Assembly (NCBI GenBank): GCA_002778195.1
Contig: PCDI01000002.1
Coordinates: forward strand, 186,001 to 250,000
DNA: 64,000 bases
From: Raffaelea ambrosiae
Lineage: Eukaryota > Ascomycota > Sordariomycetes > Ophiostomatales > Ophiostomataceae
Direction: 5' to 3'
The notes beneath the pieces were generated by a model. It was not told the DNA's origin and made no database searches. It saw only the letters and a program-made list of their open reading frames with translations. Position numbers and translations under genes: made by a program. Positions within the stretch are counted from its first letter, which is position 1; each line of letters starts with the position of its first letter. Shown here piece after piece: positions 53,872 to 64,000 of this stretch.

Positions 53872-55038
53872 ATGGCCACAAACACCAGCTCTTCCAAGTC
53901 GTGGGACATTCCACCCCCAGGCATTTATAGCAAGACCTTCTTCAAGTCCCAGTACCTGAGCTGCACCAAGTGGCCGCCAAAGACCACAGACCTCTCGGGC
54001 CAGACCGCCATCATCACCGGCGCCACCGCCGGCCTCGGCCATGAGGCTGCCAAACAGATGCTCAACTTCAAGCTGTCCCGCCTCATCATAGCCGTCCGCT
54101 CCACCAGCAAGGGCGAGACCGCCGCTGCTGCCTTTCGCAAGGCTTATCCCAAGGCCACCATTGACGTCTGGGCCCTGGAGATGGAGTCGTACAAGTCGGT
54201 GCAGGCTTTCGCGGAGCGCGTCGACAAGGAGCTGCCGCGCGTCGACATTGTGATTCTGAACGCCGGCATCATCACGGCCGAATTTCAAAAATCCGCCGAG
54301 ACCGGCCACGAAAAGGACATCCAGGTCAACTACCTGTCGACCATGCTGCTGGCCATTCTGCTGCTGCCGGACCTCCAGAAGAAGAAGCGTGCCAACGGCA
54401 CCAGGCCCTCCCGCTTGACCATCGTCAACTCGGGCGTCTCCTACGCCTCGGCTCACCATTGGTCCAAGACCCGGCCTTTGCTGCCCGCCTTTGACGATCC
54501 CACCATCGAGAAGTGGGAACCGAACGAGCGCTACTGGTCATCCAAGCTGATTGGCATGCTGTTCTTCACCAAAATGTTCCCCTACATCCCAGCCGACGAC
54601 GTGGTGTTCAACATTGTCGACCCGGGGTTCGTGGCCAGCACGGGTCTGCAGCGCGAAATCAAGGGCGTGGTGTCGGCGCTCTACTGGCTAGCCAAGGTGA
54701 TCACTGCACGTTCACTGCCGTCTGGCGCGACGACATACCTGGACGCCGTTTTGGTCAAGGGCAAGGACTCGCACGGGTGTTTTGTGACCGACTGGAAGAT
54801 TGGGCCGTAAGTTGACCTCTTCCTGACTGCCGGGGGTTTCGATGTTTATTGACATTGGCCCCTGTCTACCCCTAGCTTTGAATTCCATTAGTTGGAGCTC
54901 GTGCTAACAATTTTCAGGTTTGCCAAGTACGTCTACACCTCTGAAGGCAAGGCGGCAGCCGACACCCTGTGGACAGAAACACTGGACGAGTTCAAATTTG
55001 CCAATGCCAAGAGTATTCTCGAGTCTCTGCGTAAGTAG
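53872..55038 (+). CDS. Short-chain dehydrogenase/reductase (retinol-dehydrogenase-like)
   Basis: NAD(P)-dependent oxidoreductase; substrate unknown. Exons 53872..54806 and 54918..55038 give 351 aa. The GTAAGT/TCAG intron splits a Pro codon (KIGP-FAKYVYTSEGKAA). Rossmann features: the nucleotide-binding GATAGLGHEAA (TGxxxGxG), the LNAGI motif after the fourth strand, the active-site Ser in IVNSGVSYAS, and the catalytic YWSSK. The NADP-type Arg in AVRSTSKGE suggests NADPH. A 35-residue N-terminal extension precedes the fold. No signal peptide or membrane anchor is evident. The last bases (CTGCGTAAGTAG) resemble a donor site, so a further small 3' exon cannot be excluded, but the frame ends naturally at ESLRK. 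Confidence 0.93.
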
Positions 55039-57020
55039 AGTGCGATGGCGAGCGGAAATGGCAGAGCGATGGAGTTATGTGCTTGGTTTCGAATATATGC
55101 GGATACACCACAGTTTCCTTACACTTAGATAGCCTGTCTTCACATTATTTTTGAAAGATTGTCCTCTGAATTGATTGCATAGTGAGTTCGCCAGGAGCTT
55201 CAGAGAGTCGGCTTCGACTGTGTTGGTGTGACGTCTATTGCAGTGTTCAAATGTGGTTGTGTTAACTTGAATCAGCTTTCTTGTGTTTACAATTAATCTC
55301 AACTTGGACCACGACAAAATCAAAGCGAGACACTGTTTTCACACTCCTTGAACGGGCCCCTATCCCTCTCATGTGAGCAAGGGGTCCTGTTTGTGTCAAT
55401 TCAAAGGGCCGAACGCGCAGACAAGTTCAAAGCAAAATTGTTCGCCAGTAAGCAGAAGGGTGGGCTAAAGACAGAACAAAAAAAGAAGGCCGAAACACAT
55501 GCCCCTCGTTTCGGTTAGTTCCTACTGCCATCCTTCTTCCTCGCCCTCTTTCTGTCTTTTCTTTTTCCTTCTTTGCATTATTTCTATTTGCCTCCTTCCC
55601 CCTTCTTCTCTTGTTTTCCTTGGGTCATCCATCCATCCAAAAGGTCAGTGCGCATACTCTTTGGACACCCAAACATGGACACAACTGCACGGCAGTTGGC
55701 CTCATCAGCATTGAAAACAGACAAGAGACGGCAAGATATAACGAAATTCAGATATAACAGGGATGCACCCCGCACTTCTGCCACCCAATCTGGGAAAATG
55801 ATTCTCGCAGGCTGGGGGTCAACAGGGTTATGACATGAGCATTGAAAGACCGATACATCCACGAGGACGCTCCGGCTGTAACATTTCGTCGCCTATTGGG
55901 GACATTCAGAAGCCACAGAGCAAGAAGAGGCCCGTGTTGCTGCAGCTCTTTTTTGCCTTGTGGTGTCTGTTCCCCACATTCTGTGCAGCCTCAATGCGTT
56001 GAAACGCAAACATAGTCACACTTTTTTTACCTTTGGCTAGAACGCCAAGGCTGAAGAGAGTTGGAAAAAAAAAGAGCCTGCCGTGACAATCGGCGCGCGG
56101 GGCATTGGATGTGACCTCACGGGGCGGAGGTAGGAAGAAGCAGGAAGGACAGAAAGGAGGGTGTTGCATGCTGTTGACGCATGCGCTGTGCTACAGTCGT
56201 CAGCAATGCCCGAAACAACACAGCAGGACACGGACGTTCTTTGGTTTGACGTCGCTTAGCCACGACTCTATTTACTCTATTATCATTTTAACAGAGTGTT
56301 CTGGGGAGGCCTGATGGCTGCGGCTATCCTCACATGGGCCCTCCACAATGCGGATTTTCGACTGGTAGATTTTGCCCTCTTGAACAATCCAAGTCTTTTG
56401 GCGTCCAAATATGAGGAGGGCTGGCGGGGACAAACTAAGCACGCGAAGCAACCATACAGTCAAAAAGTATGCCACACAACCAAATTTCCATACAAGCACA
56501 AGTGAAGATCAGATGCGTGGCAAGTCTGGGGTGTTGCATCCTGTTCGGTCTGCAGAACTCATGAGCTTGTCTAGACTGCCCATGGAACTCCCATCTTTCT
56601 CCCTAACCGGAAACGATCTGTGCATCTTTTGGGAAGGCCCTCCCGTCTCCGAGCCCGCACGGCTGCTCTTGGAGGTTTGGCTCAGACAGGAGGGCTGCAG
56701 GCGGTAGGCTTTGCAGAAACGGCACACCAGCGGCCACCTAGCCCACCACAACACATGGTCAGTCTGAGCGGATTTGTTTTTGATATATATGGCACGCGCA
56801 AGAGCGCTCTTTTTGTCGTTTCCCGCCTCTTTTCCATCGTGGCAAGATAGACAACAGAATCCTTCCCGGGAAATCTTGATTCACTGCTATGGCCGACTGA
56901 GTCCCCCCCCCTTACCAGTAGGGAATGTCTTTTAGTGCTGTTGTTTTATTACTTATCTTACAAGGGTCTGCTTCTCTCCCTCTCTATTCCGAGATCAGTT
57001 GAGCAACTGATTATCCAACA
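55039..57020. other. Intergenic region between tandem genes
   Basis: About 2 kb with no supported gene. Pyrimidine-rich tracts at 55500-55625 and a mixed C/T stretch before the next start codon. I see no repeats or RNA genes. Confidence 0.55.
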
Positions 57021-58416
57021 ATGGACGCCAGCTCAACTGCAGCCTCTGGCAACTCAACCACAGCCGACAACGGCACGACAATACCAACATACGTTTTTCT
57101 TGGAGAGGACCTGGGCCACGGCGACAGACGTAAGTCTATCCTTGTATCGGTGTGGATCCTGACGGCCTTGTCGTTTATGTTTTTGTCAGCCCGTCTGATT
57201 TGCAAACGACGGGCAAGACGTGGTTTCTGGTGGGATGACTATGTCATGACAATGGCTTGGGTGAGTTGAAACGAGAAAACCCGAGAAATGGGAGCAAAAA
57301 AGGAAAAAATCTACTTCAGAAGAGGGAAAAAGAGGAGAGCAAAATCAACACACAATATTTACAAACTCAGATGGTCGTGACCGTCTCGGTCGGACTGGCC
57401 CACTGGTCCGTGACCAAGGGCGAGGGACTACACATCTGGGACGTTCCCGAAGAAAACTATGCCCTGCTGGGCCTGCTGGGAAACTTGACGAGCACGTTCT
57501 CTATATTGGGCGTCGTCTGGAGTAAAACGTCCTTTGCGCTCACGCTGCTGCGGCTCATGTCCAGCACCCGCATGCAAGTCCTTCTCTGGCTGGCCATTGC
57601 CACCATCAACATTGCCATGGACCTGAACGCAGTCTTTCTATGGCTGCGCTGCACGCCCCTGGCCAAGACGTGGAACCCAGCAATACCCGGCACCTGCTGG
57701 GCACCACAGGTGTACCCGATCTTTGGCATCTTTGCGGCCGGGTATTCGGGCCTGATGGACTTTGTGCTGGCTCTGCTGCCGTGGAAGATTGTGTGGCGGC
57801 TGCAAATGAAGAAGCAAGAGAAGCTGGGCGTGGCCATAGCCATGAGTTTGGGGGGCGTGTAAGTGACTAGATCATCTGAGTGAAAAGGGAGACGCGAACT
57901 GACAAATGCCCCCCAACCAGAGCGGGTGGGATTGCCATAGTCAAGACGTCTCAGATAGCGTATCTTGCCTCCGGGGACTTTACCTGTAAGTGACGAGAGC
58001 TCTGGCTTACTTTACGGTCCCCCAAACCCTCCCTGACACAAGATAATTCAGACGACTCAACACCACTCATCGTTTGGGGCGTCGCCGAGGCATCTGTGAC
58101 CATTATGGCCGCCTCTATTCCCGTTTTGCGTGTTTTGTTGCGCGATGCCAGCTCGCTCACGCTCAGTCGGTACAGAGCATCAACAGCGCTCAGCTACTTC
58201 GGCAACACCCACCACACGCACACAGAAATGACAGCTGATGGCACCCACAACAGCATCATCATTACTCGTAGCTACATGGTTGAGGAGGAGAATCTAGCTG
58301 GGGACGAGCAGGCATTACGACACGCGCACAGCAAGCAAAGTGAGGAGTCAGCCGAGATCTCGGCGAAGGAGCCAGACACATTCAATACACCAATCGGATG
58401 TTGTAAAGGCAGTTGA
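57021..58416 (+). CDS. PTH11-like rhodopsin-domain seven-helix membrane protein
   Basis: Fungal-specific integral membrane protein related to Magnaporthe Pth11-type receptors. Exons 57021..57260, 57371..57858, 57921..57985 and 58052..58416 give 385 aa; phases and splice sites (GTGAGT, GTAAGT, GTAAGT) all agree. The extracellular N-terminus has NxS/T sequons. Helices include ILVSVWILTALSFMFLSARL, the conserved FWWDDYVMTMAW, WSKTSFALTLLRLM, LLWLAIATINIAMDLNAVFL, CWAPQVYPIFGIFAAGYSGL with DFVLALLPWKIVW, and IVWGVAEASVTIMAASIPVL. No CFEM domain, so it belongs to the shorter class. The cytoplasmic tail is hydrophilic and acidic (EEENLAGDEQ). A role in sensing surfaces or small molecules is family-level inference. 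Confidence 0.92.
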
Positions 58417-59938
58417 TTTCATTTGCTTTTCGTGCACGCATTTTTGGATTTACGAATTCATGGTTTTGAGTTTGTGGCTATGTGTTTGTCAATGTTCTTA
58501 TGCAATCGTACTCACGTATTTGTGTACTTAGGCCTTGAAAAGGGCATAAATAAAGGGCAAGACTTTCGGCCTTTCTTCTTCTTCTTTTTTTTTTCAATTT
58601 GGTTTTGAACAGGAGCAGCCACAGAAGCTCTAGCAGCATTGGGTTGCGACGACGACGAGTCAAACAACAGCTCCAACAACATCTCTTACAGTCCGGGAAA
58701 GCCTACTTAATCATCTCATCTGCTCGTCTTCGCTCGTCTCTGCCCGCCCCTGCCCGCTTCTGCTCTCCACCACCCGTGCTGCCTAGACCAGCTGAGCCAA
58801 CCCGGCGCGAATTTGATGAATGTATATACGGTTACATGTGTAACAGTGATGATTCTGAGTACTCGAATCAAGAGGAAACATTGAAGGTCGGGTGATATGC
58901 CTAACGTTCGTGCTGTGTTATCTGTCGTTGATTGGTTTGTCAATAGTCAGGCTGGTCAATACGTGGGAAGTATGAGAGGGTATGGGTACGTATGGTTCTC
59001 AGTGGCGGCGGTTGAGAAATGTTTCTTCTAATCTTTTCTTTTGCTTTGTCTCGACCCGGGATCACTTCCAACAACTACTCCATACCCAAGGGATACTCGC
59101 CCATCAAATCCCTGAAATACCCCTAGGCTTAGACTTCTGTACTCGCTTGCCGAAACACCAGAAATGATGCAATCAAAGCTGCATACCTCCCAAACTGTGG
59201 CATGCTGTACACTTGCCATCTTTAACCTTACCGTCCCACACCATCAAAAATCTAGACTTCTGTTTCCTTGCTTCCCTTTTATTCCCAATTGAAAAGTTCT
59301 GTATTAACTACTTAGTTGTAAGGGGTCCGAGGTGGCAGGGGTGTTGTGCGGTTGGTACCCAAGGGAAAGTGGTACAAAGTAATTAAAGGTCAAAGAAATA
59401 CGCGGTTAGGCCATGGAGGATCGATTAAGGCACACGAGGTTTGGTAGATGTGTCTGGCCAGGTCTGTTTGATTTTGGAAAACACCGGGTTGGTCAGAGAC
59501 ACCAACCTTGAATGGAAACTCCTTTCAATTCACGAGAAAACTGACAAGGATGCAAATACGATGTTAGCTCTTTTGCTTTATATGAGACACACAAAAAAGA
59601 GGGAAGACCAAGGCCGAGAAAGGCTGCGGTACGAGCGATGGAGACACACCATACAGGTCAAGTGCGAGTGTTGAAAGGATCTGGACTGTTGTGCTTTCTT
59701 TTATCTTATTAGGGCTCCGAGTCTCTTTTTCTTGACATGTTTCTTTTTCAAGCCGTTAAGTCTTCCAAGTCTTCCTTTCAAAGTCTTTCGAGTTTTGTCG
59801 AGCTTTAAAGTCTTTCACGTCTTGGTGTTGATTCGCAGACTTTGGTATCGCTACCTGGCAAAGCTCAGCGCATTTCAATCCTGCCCAGGCAAACTCTTGC
59901 ACCAACGACTTCTTTACCCCAATTCCGAAATCCTCACC
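58417..59938. other. Intergenic region before the CVNH gene
   Basis: About 1.5 kb with no supported gene. An imperfect (TCTTT/AGTC)-like direct repeat lies at 59755-59830 (AAGTCTTCC, AAGTCTTTC and AAGTCTTTCACGTC variants) in the probable 5' UTR or promoter. Confidence 0.5.
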
Positions 59939-60601
59939 ATGCATCCATCCACTCTTTTCGCAGCGTTTCTGCAAGCCAGTGCCGCGCTGGCAGCATCCGC
60001 TGTCTCATACACGGCCAACTGCCCTTTGCACTTTTTTGGTAGCAGCGTCTATGATGGAATAAGCCTCGAGACCACTTGTCACATGGAGGACGGCAAAAAC
60101 TACCCTCAGATGTTATCGGTGATTAATCTGGAGCACTCGCTTGTGGCTGACGGCCAAAGCATTCGGCCCGTGTCTCCACCGTGAGTGGAAATCCCCTTTC
60201 CAAACACTCAGCGCCTCATTGTCTTGCTAGCTAACCAAATCATGCTTTCGTTTACAGTAACACCGGGGCACCGATCTCCGATGTCTGCAACGGGTGTAAA
60301 CTCCTACAGGATGGTGATCTCATTTGTAACTGCACTACCGCCACCACCACCAATCCCTTGAAGGCGACCCTTTGTGCGTATTCCTTAAAATGCAATGCAA
60401 GGCAAATGCAAATGTTTTTTCCTGTTCTCTGTGCGGCATGCTAACAATGGACCCCCCAAACTAGCCCAATTCCTTACTACCAAGAATGGCGTGATTTGCT
60501 TCAACGGCAGCTCCTTCTGCGGCACTGGGCTGTCGAAGATCACCGACGAACGGTCTGCGCCCACAGAGTATGGAATACCTACTTCTCTTCCCGAGACATG
60601 A
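59939..60601 (+). CDS. Secreted cyanovirin-N homology (CVNH) protein
   Basis: Small extracellular lectin-like protein; CVNH domains bind mannose-rich glycans. Exons 59939..60180, 60258..60373 and 60465..60601 give 164 aa; splice ends are GTGAGT/ACAG and GTGCGT/CTAG and all phases agree. The signal peptide is MHPSTLFAAFLQASAALAAS. Two CVNH half-repeats are visible. The first runs from YTANCPLHFFG through TTCHMEDGKNYPQMLSVINL. The second runs from VCNGCKLLQDGDLICNCTTA to FLTTKNGVICFNGSSF. Cysteines pair in the family's positions (C..C, then CxxC, CxC). Assignment rests on this pattern rather than a calculated score. Convergent and nearly adjacent (about 120 bp) to the MutY gene. Confidence 0.75.
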
Positions 60602-60722
60602 TACAATGACACGTGGGATAGAACAGTGGCGCCCAGAATGCGAAGTTTTTTATCAAAATTCTTTGGTTGAAATCTGATGTGTTGGGGCTTCTCTTTAGAC
60701 ATGTCCTTCAGTATATATCTCA

Positions 60723-62843
60723 TTATGCAGATGCTTTCTTCACAAGATGCCAACATTTGCGCATGCCCGTGCCCATAGAATAGTCGTCCTCGGCTTCATC
60801 CAGTGTTGCCCAGCTGCAGTGGGCCGGTGTCGGCAAGGACTTGCTGCTGGCGTCCATATCGAACATGCAGACGTGCATTGTCTGCCGGATGTGCGAGAAG
60901 AGCCATGGTACCGGCCCAAGATCGTGGACATCGTTCTTTGGAAGCCCTCGTTCTTGTTCCTTGTTCTTTTTTGCCTTTGTCCCCGAGGCGTTGCCGTCCA
61001 CGGCAGGGAGGCAATGGCTTTCACAGCTGTCGGCATCGCCACCGCTGTCGCAGCTGCAGCCTCCAAGGAGGAGGCCCGACACGAACGCTTCGGCATATTT
61101 GCGTCGTGCTGCTGGTTTCGCAGCCGCTGCTTTGGAGGCCAAGTCGTGGCTCGGAAGCTGCCACAGACCGGCAAGCAGCCCCTTTGCTGGCCGGCGTTGC
61201 AAAAGGTAACGGCCATCAGCAGAGCGGACAGCACAAACCAGCGTCTCCAGCTCACGCACGGCCTTCTTCGCCTTGCGCAGGGGAAACGCTTTGGCATGAT
61301 CGATAATGGCATCAATCGTGTCTTTGTCGACAGCGTCATCGATGGGGGGCGACAGGCCTTTGTCGTCATCAAAGTAATGAGAGCTGATTGTCTTGGCAGC
61401 TTGCTTCCATTTTGTTTTTGCCGCTGGTCTCTTCTGTTTGTTGTTAGTGGCATCCTTTGTTGCCGGCGCCACTTCGTCTGCGACGTCTGAAAACGGCTCG
61501 CACAGCTGGCAGGCATCTTCGAGATCACCTAGTTCTGGAATTTCCGATTTCCTGCCATCTTTGCCTTGTGCGATCAGCAATCCCTCAGAATATGCCCGGC
61601 AGGTGGACCGGATGGGACAAGCACTGCAGTCTGGCTTCGGGCCGCAAACAGTGCTTCCCAGTTCCATGAGTGCCTGTCCCCAACGTCCGGGCCGATCGCT
61701 CGGCTCTGGCTCGCCGCTGTCTTTGTTCTGGTCTTCGTTCTTCGTGTCTTTCTTCTCTTCTCCATCCCGCGCAACCGCCTGCACCAATGCCTCTGCCGCA
61801 GCCCATAGTAAATCTACCATTGCCTTGTCCGCCTTGCTGTCCACGTACAGCCCAAGCTGCCGGCTCAGCACCCGCAGTACATTGCCGTCTACCATCGCTG
61901 CTGGCTGGCCAAACACGATGGCGGATATGGCGCCTGCCGTGTAGCGCCCCACGCCGGGCACGCGCGCCTGCAGCGTGGCCACGTCGGCGGGGAGCAAGCC
62001 TTTGAAATGGGGGTCACGGGCCACGACCTGGGCGGCAGTGTGGATGCGAGCGGCACGGCTGTAATATCCGAGACCACGCCAGGCAGCGAGGACGTCGTCG
62101 GGTTTCGCTCGAGCCAGGTCGGGCAGCGTAGGCCAGCGCTCCATCCAACGGCTCCAGTAGCCGATGACGACGGCGATGCGGGTCTGCTGGGCCATGATTT
62201 CAGAAATCCAGACCTCGTAGGCGCGTTTGGCGAGAGCCTCACGGTGATCGGATTGTTTGCTGGTGTCTCCATCTCGAGGGTCTAGCCAAGGCTTGCGCCA
62301 GGGCATGCCGCGGGCTGCGCTGACGCTGTCGTACCAGGCGAGGAGGCCACGACGGCCTGCGCGCCCTGTGGCGCCAGCTAGGAGGAGAGGCCGGTGGTAG
62401 GCTGTCGTGTGGATGCGTTCTGGGGGCTTGCAGAACACGGCGAGAAGATGCTCAGCTGTAGAATCAGACTTGGAGAAAAGCAGGTGATGCAATTCGTCTT
62501 TCTCCTTGGACCTCCTTGCCGGTGCAGTTCTGCGTTTCTTCGTCGCGGGCGGTATTCCCTCCTCGTCTTCCAGGGAGAGCTCTGTTTTGACTGAATTGGT
62601 GTTCCCGTGTATCTTGGCACATCTTTGATCATTGCCGCCGTAGTCATTGTCATTCTGTTCGTCTGCTGATCTGGTCGATCCTGTCGATTCGTAGCCAGAT
62701 GACTCTGGCGACTCTTGACGGCGTCGCTTGCGAGGACGCGATCTCGTTTCTTCGTGGGTATCGGGTGCGTCATTGTCTTCTTGTGCTTGTGACAAGATCC
62801 TCTTTGCTGCGGCAGCCGCGCTGGCCCTCGGTTGTCTTGCCAT
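60723..62843 (-). CDS. Adenine DNA glycosylase (MutY/MUTYH)
   Basis: Removes adenine mispaired with 8-oxoguanine (base excision repair); nuclear and possibly mitochondrial. Single exon, 706 aa, from the ATG at 62843 (MARQPRASAAAAAKRIL). The first 120 residues are basic/acidic with likely nuclear signals (RPRKRRRQ, KKRR). The catalytic domain has WYDSVSAARGMPWRKPWLDP, EIMAQQTRIAVVIGYWSRWM with the catalytic Glu, the helix-hairpin-helix VPGVGRYTAGAISAIVFG, and AAMVDGNVLRVLSRQLG with the catalytic Asp. The Fe-S loop is CGPKPDCSACPIRSTC. The C-terminal NUDIX-like 8-oxoG-sensing domain begins LETLVCAVRSADGRYLLQRR and includes KGLLAGLWQLPSHDL. An acidic/Lys insert and a Ser/Cys/Gly-rich insert make it longer than bacterial MutY (about 350 aa). 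The first Fe-S spacing is one residue shorter than the textbook pattern. Confidence 0.96.
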   Translation of the reverse strand: MARQPRASAAAAAKRILSQAQEDNDAPDTHEETRSRPRKRRRQESPESSGYESTGSTRSADEQNDNDYGGNDQRCAKIHGNTNSVKTELSLEDEEGIPPATKKRRTAPARRSKEKDELHHLLFSKSDSTAEHLLAVFCKPPERIHTTAYHRPLLLAGATGRAGRRGLLAWYDSVSAARGMPWRKPWLDPRDGDTSKQSDHREALAKRAYEVWISEIMAQQTRIAVVIGYWSRWMERWPTLPDLARAKPDDVLAAWRGLGYYSRAARIHTAAQVVARDPHFKGLLPADVATLQARVPGVGRYTAGAISAIVFGQPAAMVDGNVLRVLSRQLGLYVDSKADKAMVDLLWAAAEALVQAVARDGEEKKDTKNEDQNKDSGEPEPSDRPGRWGQALMELGSTVCGPKPDCSACPIRSTCRAYSEGLLIAQGKDGRKSEIPELGDLEDACQLCEPFSDVADEVAPATKDATNNKQKRPAAKTKWKQAAKTISSHYFDDDKGLSPPIDDAVDKDTIDAIIDHAKAFPLRKAKKAVRELETLVCAVRSADGRYLLQRRPAKGLLAGLWQLPSHDLASKAAAAKPAARRKYAEAFVSGLLLGGCSCDSGGDADSCESHCLPAVDGNASGTKAKKNKEQERGLPKNDVHDLGPVPWLFSHIRQTMHVCMFDMDASSKSLPTPAHCSWATLDEAEDDYSMGTGMRKCWHLVKKASA

Positions 62844-63470
62844 TGCGACGCATGCCCCGTAGACGGAGCTCTTGTGCCTGTGCGGGCACTTGGACGCGCC
62901 TGTGTGCAAGTGGTCATTTCAAACATTCTCGCTATCATAGGACAGCGCGCTTGGGGGCGACGCCAAAACACGTGACCAGAGTTGCGGCTTACATAGTACA
63001 CACGAAGAGATCAAAGAGGCAAGTCCAGAATTCGAATCTGACGGCGTCTTTAGTTGCTTTTGCTGCCACCAGACGTATGAGCTTGTAAATTGTAATACCG
63101 GCCAAGAGGGCATGTTTGTTTCGTTGCCTACGCCCTCGGCCCTTGGCATCGATGGTGGCCACAGCCAAAATAATAACGGAATCGTCAAGAACAGCCCGGC
63201 GATTAAAAATGAAGAACTCCAATTATTAATCCCGAACCTCGTCAAACGTGGCACCACTGCCGTCAAAAAGGCCGCCCCCCACACGGGAGAAACTGCCGTG
63301 AGAGCTTGGTGGTTTGTAATTCAAATTTGCTGGCCATCGACGTATTGGGTGTTTGGTATTTTTGAGATATCTACCAAGAGGGTTACTGCCTGAAAATTTG
63401 ACCTTTTAACGTACTCACTAGTGGTGTCAACAGACTTACCAATTGCTTCAGCACTCTTTTTCTCCCCATC
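62844..63470. other. Divergent promoter region between MutY and the CmcJ-like gene
   Basis: About 630 bp. No gene supported. The interval contains a tRNA T-arm-like sequence on the minus strand near 63025-63045, but no D-arm or acceptor stem accompanies it. Confidence 0.55.
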
Positions 63471-64000
63471 ATGGCCACTACAGCCATCTTCCGGTACGCC
63501 GATCCGGCCACAATCGCTGACAGCGACGTGCCGTTTGTCAAGCCGTGGTCCAAGGTTGACGCCGACGTCTCGTCGTTTGCGCGCAAAGAAGTCAGCCGGC
63601 CAGTAAGCGATATCCACGCACAAAAGGAAACACTGTTTGGCGTCGACGTCTCCGGGTTTGCGTTGTACCACTATCCAGCGACAGAAAAAGAGTTTGAGGA
63701 CGACGCCGCTGTGCGCTCGGGCTACTACTCTGAGGTCGAGCAACTGCTGCGCGAGAAGTTGTCGACCCCAGAGGAGCCGGTGTCGCGGGTTGTCATCTTT
63801 GACCACACCATCCGGCAGCGGGACCCGACGGCGCCACGGCAGCCCGTGCAGCAGGTTCACGTGGATCAGACGCCACGGGCAGCCGAAGTGCGAGTGCGGC
63901 GGCATGTGGCGGACGGGGACGTTGAAAGGCTGCTTCAAGGGCGGTACCAGATCATCAATGTGTGGCGACCCATTGGACACGCGGCCGTGGATCACCCGCT
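63471..64000 (+). CDS. CmcJ/AsaB-like oxygenase (putative), C-terminus off the window
   Basis: The frame is open from the ATG at 63471 (MATTAIFRYADPATIADSDV) to the right edge, at least 176 residues, with no intron seen. Features match fungal proteins annotated as CmcJ-like methoxylases or AsaB-type hydroxylase/desaturases. These features are an N-terminal RYADP motif, FGVDVSGFALYHYPATEKEF, VVIFDHTIRQRDPTAPRQPV, then VQQVHVDQTPRAAEVRVRRH with a likely His-x-Asp metal pair, and GRYQIINVWRPIGHAAVDHP. Members act on small molecules, often in secondary-metabolite clusters. The gene is divergent from MutY. What lies to the right, and the third metal ligand, cannot be seen. Confidence 0.82.
   Translation, partial: MATTAIFRYADPATIADSDVPFVKPWSKVDADVSSFARKEVSRPVSDIHAQKETLFGVDVSGFALYHYPATEKEFEDDAAVRSGYYSEVEQLLREKLSTPEEPVSRVVIFDHTIRQRDPTAPRQPVQQVHVDQTPRAAEVRVRRHVADGDVERLLQGRYQIINVWRPIGHAAVDHP

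Noticed and set aside
63020..63110. Possible tRNA on the minus strand (T-arm-like TCAGA-TTCGAAT-TCTGG)
   Set aside because: The T-arm pairs, but no matching acceptor stem, D-arm or anticodon arm can be drawn around it.

Overview
The window reads as nuclear DNA of a filamentous ascomycete. Genes are dense on both strands. Introns are short (about 50-100 nt) with GTRNGT donors, CTAAC/CTGAC branch sites and YAG acceptors. Several families are typical of Pezizomycotina: a Zn2Cys6 regulator, a PTH11-like rhodopsin-domain protein, HET and SET/TPR remnants, a secreted CVNH protein and a CmcJ/AsaB-like oxygenase. Sordariomycetes, possibly Ophiostomatales, is my impression only. I saw no rRNA, tRNA, transposon or CRISPR array. 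All exon joins were made by eye from splice consensus, reading phase and family conservation.

Layout. 1-3422 (-): BET double-bromodomain protein, C-terminus off the left edge. 5682-7013 (+): Utp12-domain nucleolar protein. 7943-13160 (-): very large, mostly disordered fungal protein. 13161-17380: the longest gene-free stretch, with inverted repeats and a small tandem repeat. 17381-21882: divergent pair of MFS exporter (-) and Zn2Cys6 factor (+) sharing a 338-bp promoter with repeated CGGGTA sites. 22140-25480: first eroded island, a wrecked SET/TPR (SMYD-like) gene and a second unidentifiable wreck. 27030-41101: conserved block with a 718-aa disordered fungal protein, an ARMH3/DUF1741 protein, mitochondrial Isa1, a secreted protein and Mgs1/WRNIP1. 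41540-46006: second eroded island, a HET-domain C-terminal fragment, a possibly still expressed unknown gene and a broken cytochrome P450. 46905-51718: DUF1992 (DNAJC28-like) mitochondrial protein, thymidylate synthase and a PPxY-bearing protein. 53872-60601: SDR, PTH11-like receptor and secreted CVNH protein in tandem. 60723-62843 (-): MutY adenine glycosylase. 63471 to right edge (+): CmcJ/AsaB-like oxygenase, cut off.

How the genes fit together. Most are housekeeping: chromatin reading, ribosome biogenesis, Fe-S assembly, DNA replication and repair, dTMP synthesis. Thymidylate synthase and Mgs1 both carry an ACGCGT (MluI cell-cycle box) 100-160 bp upstream, fitting shared G1/S control. The MFS/Zn2Cys6 pair looks like a self-contained export module. 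The two eroded islands hold accessory families (SET, HET, P450) and are the parts of the window still turning over.
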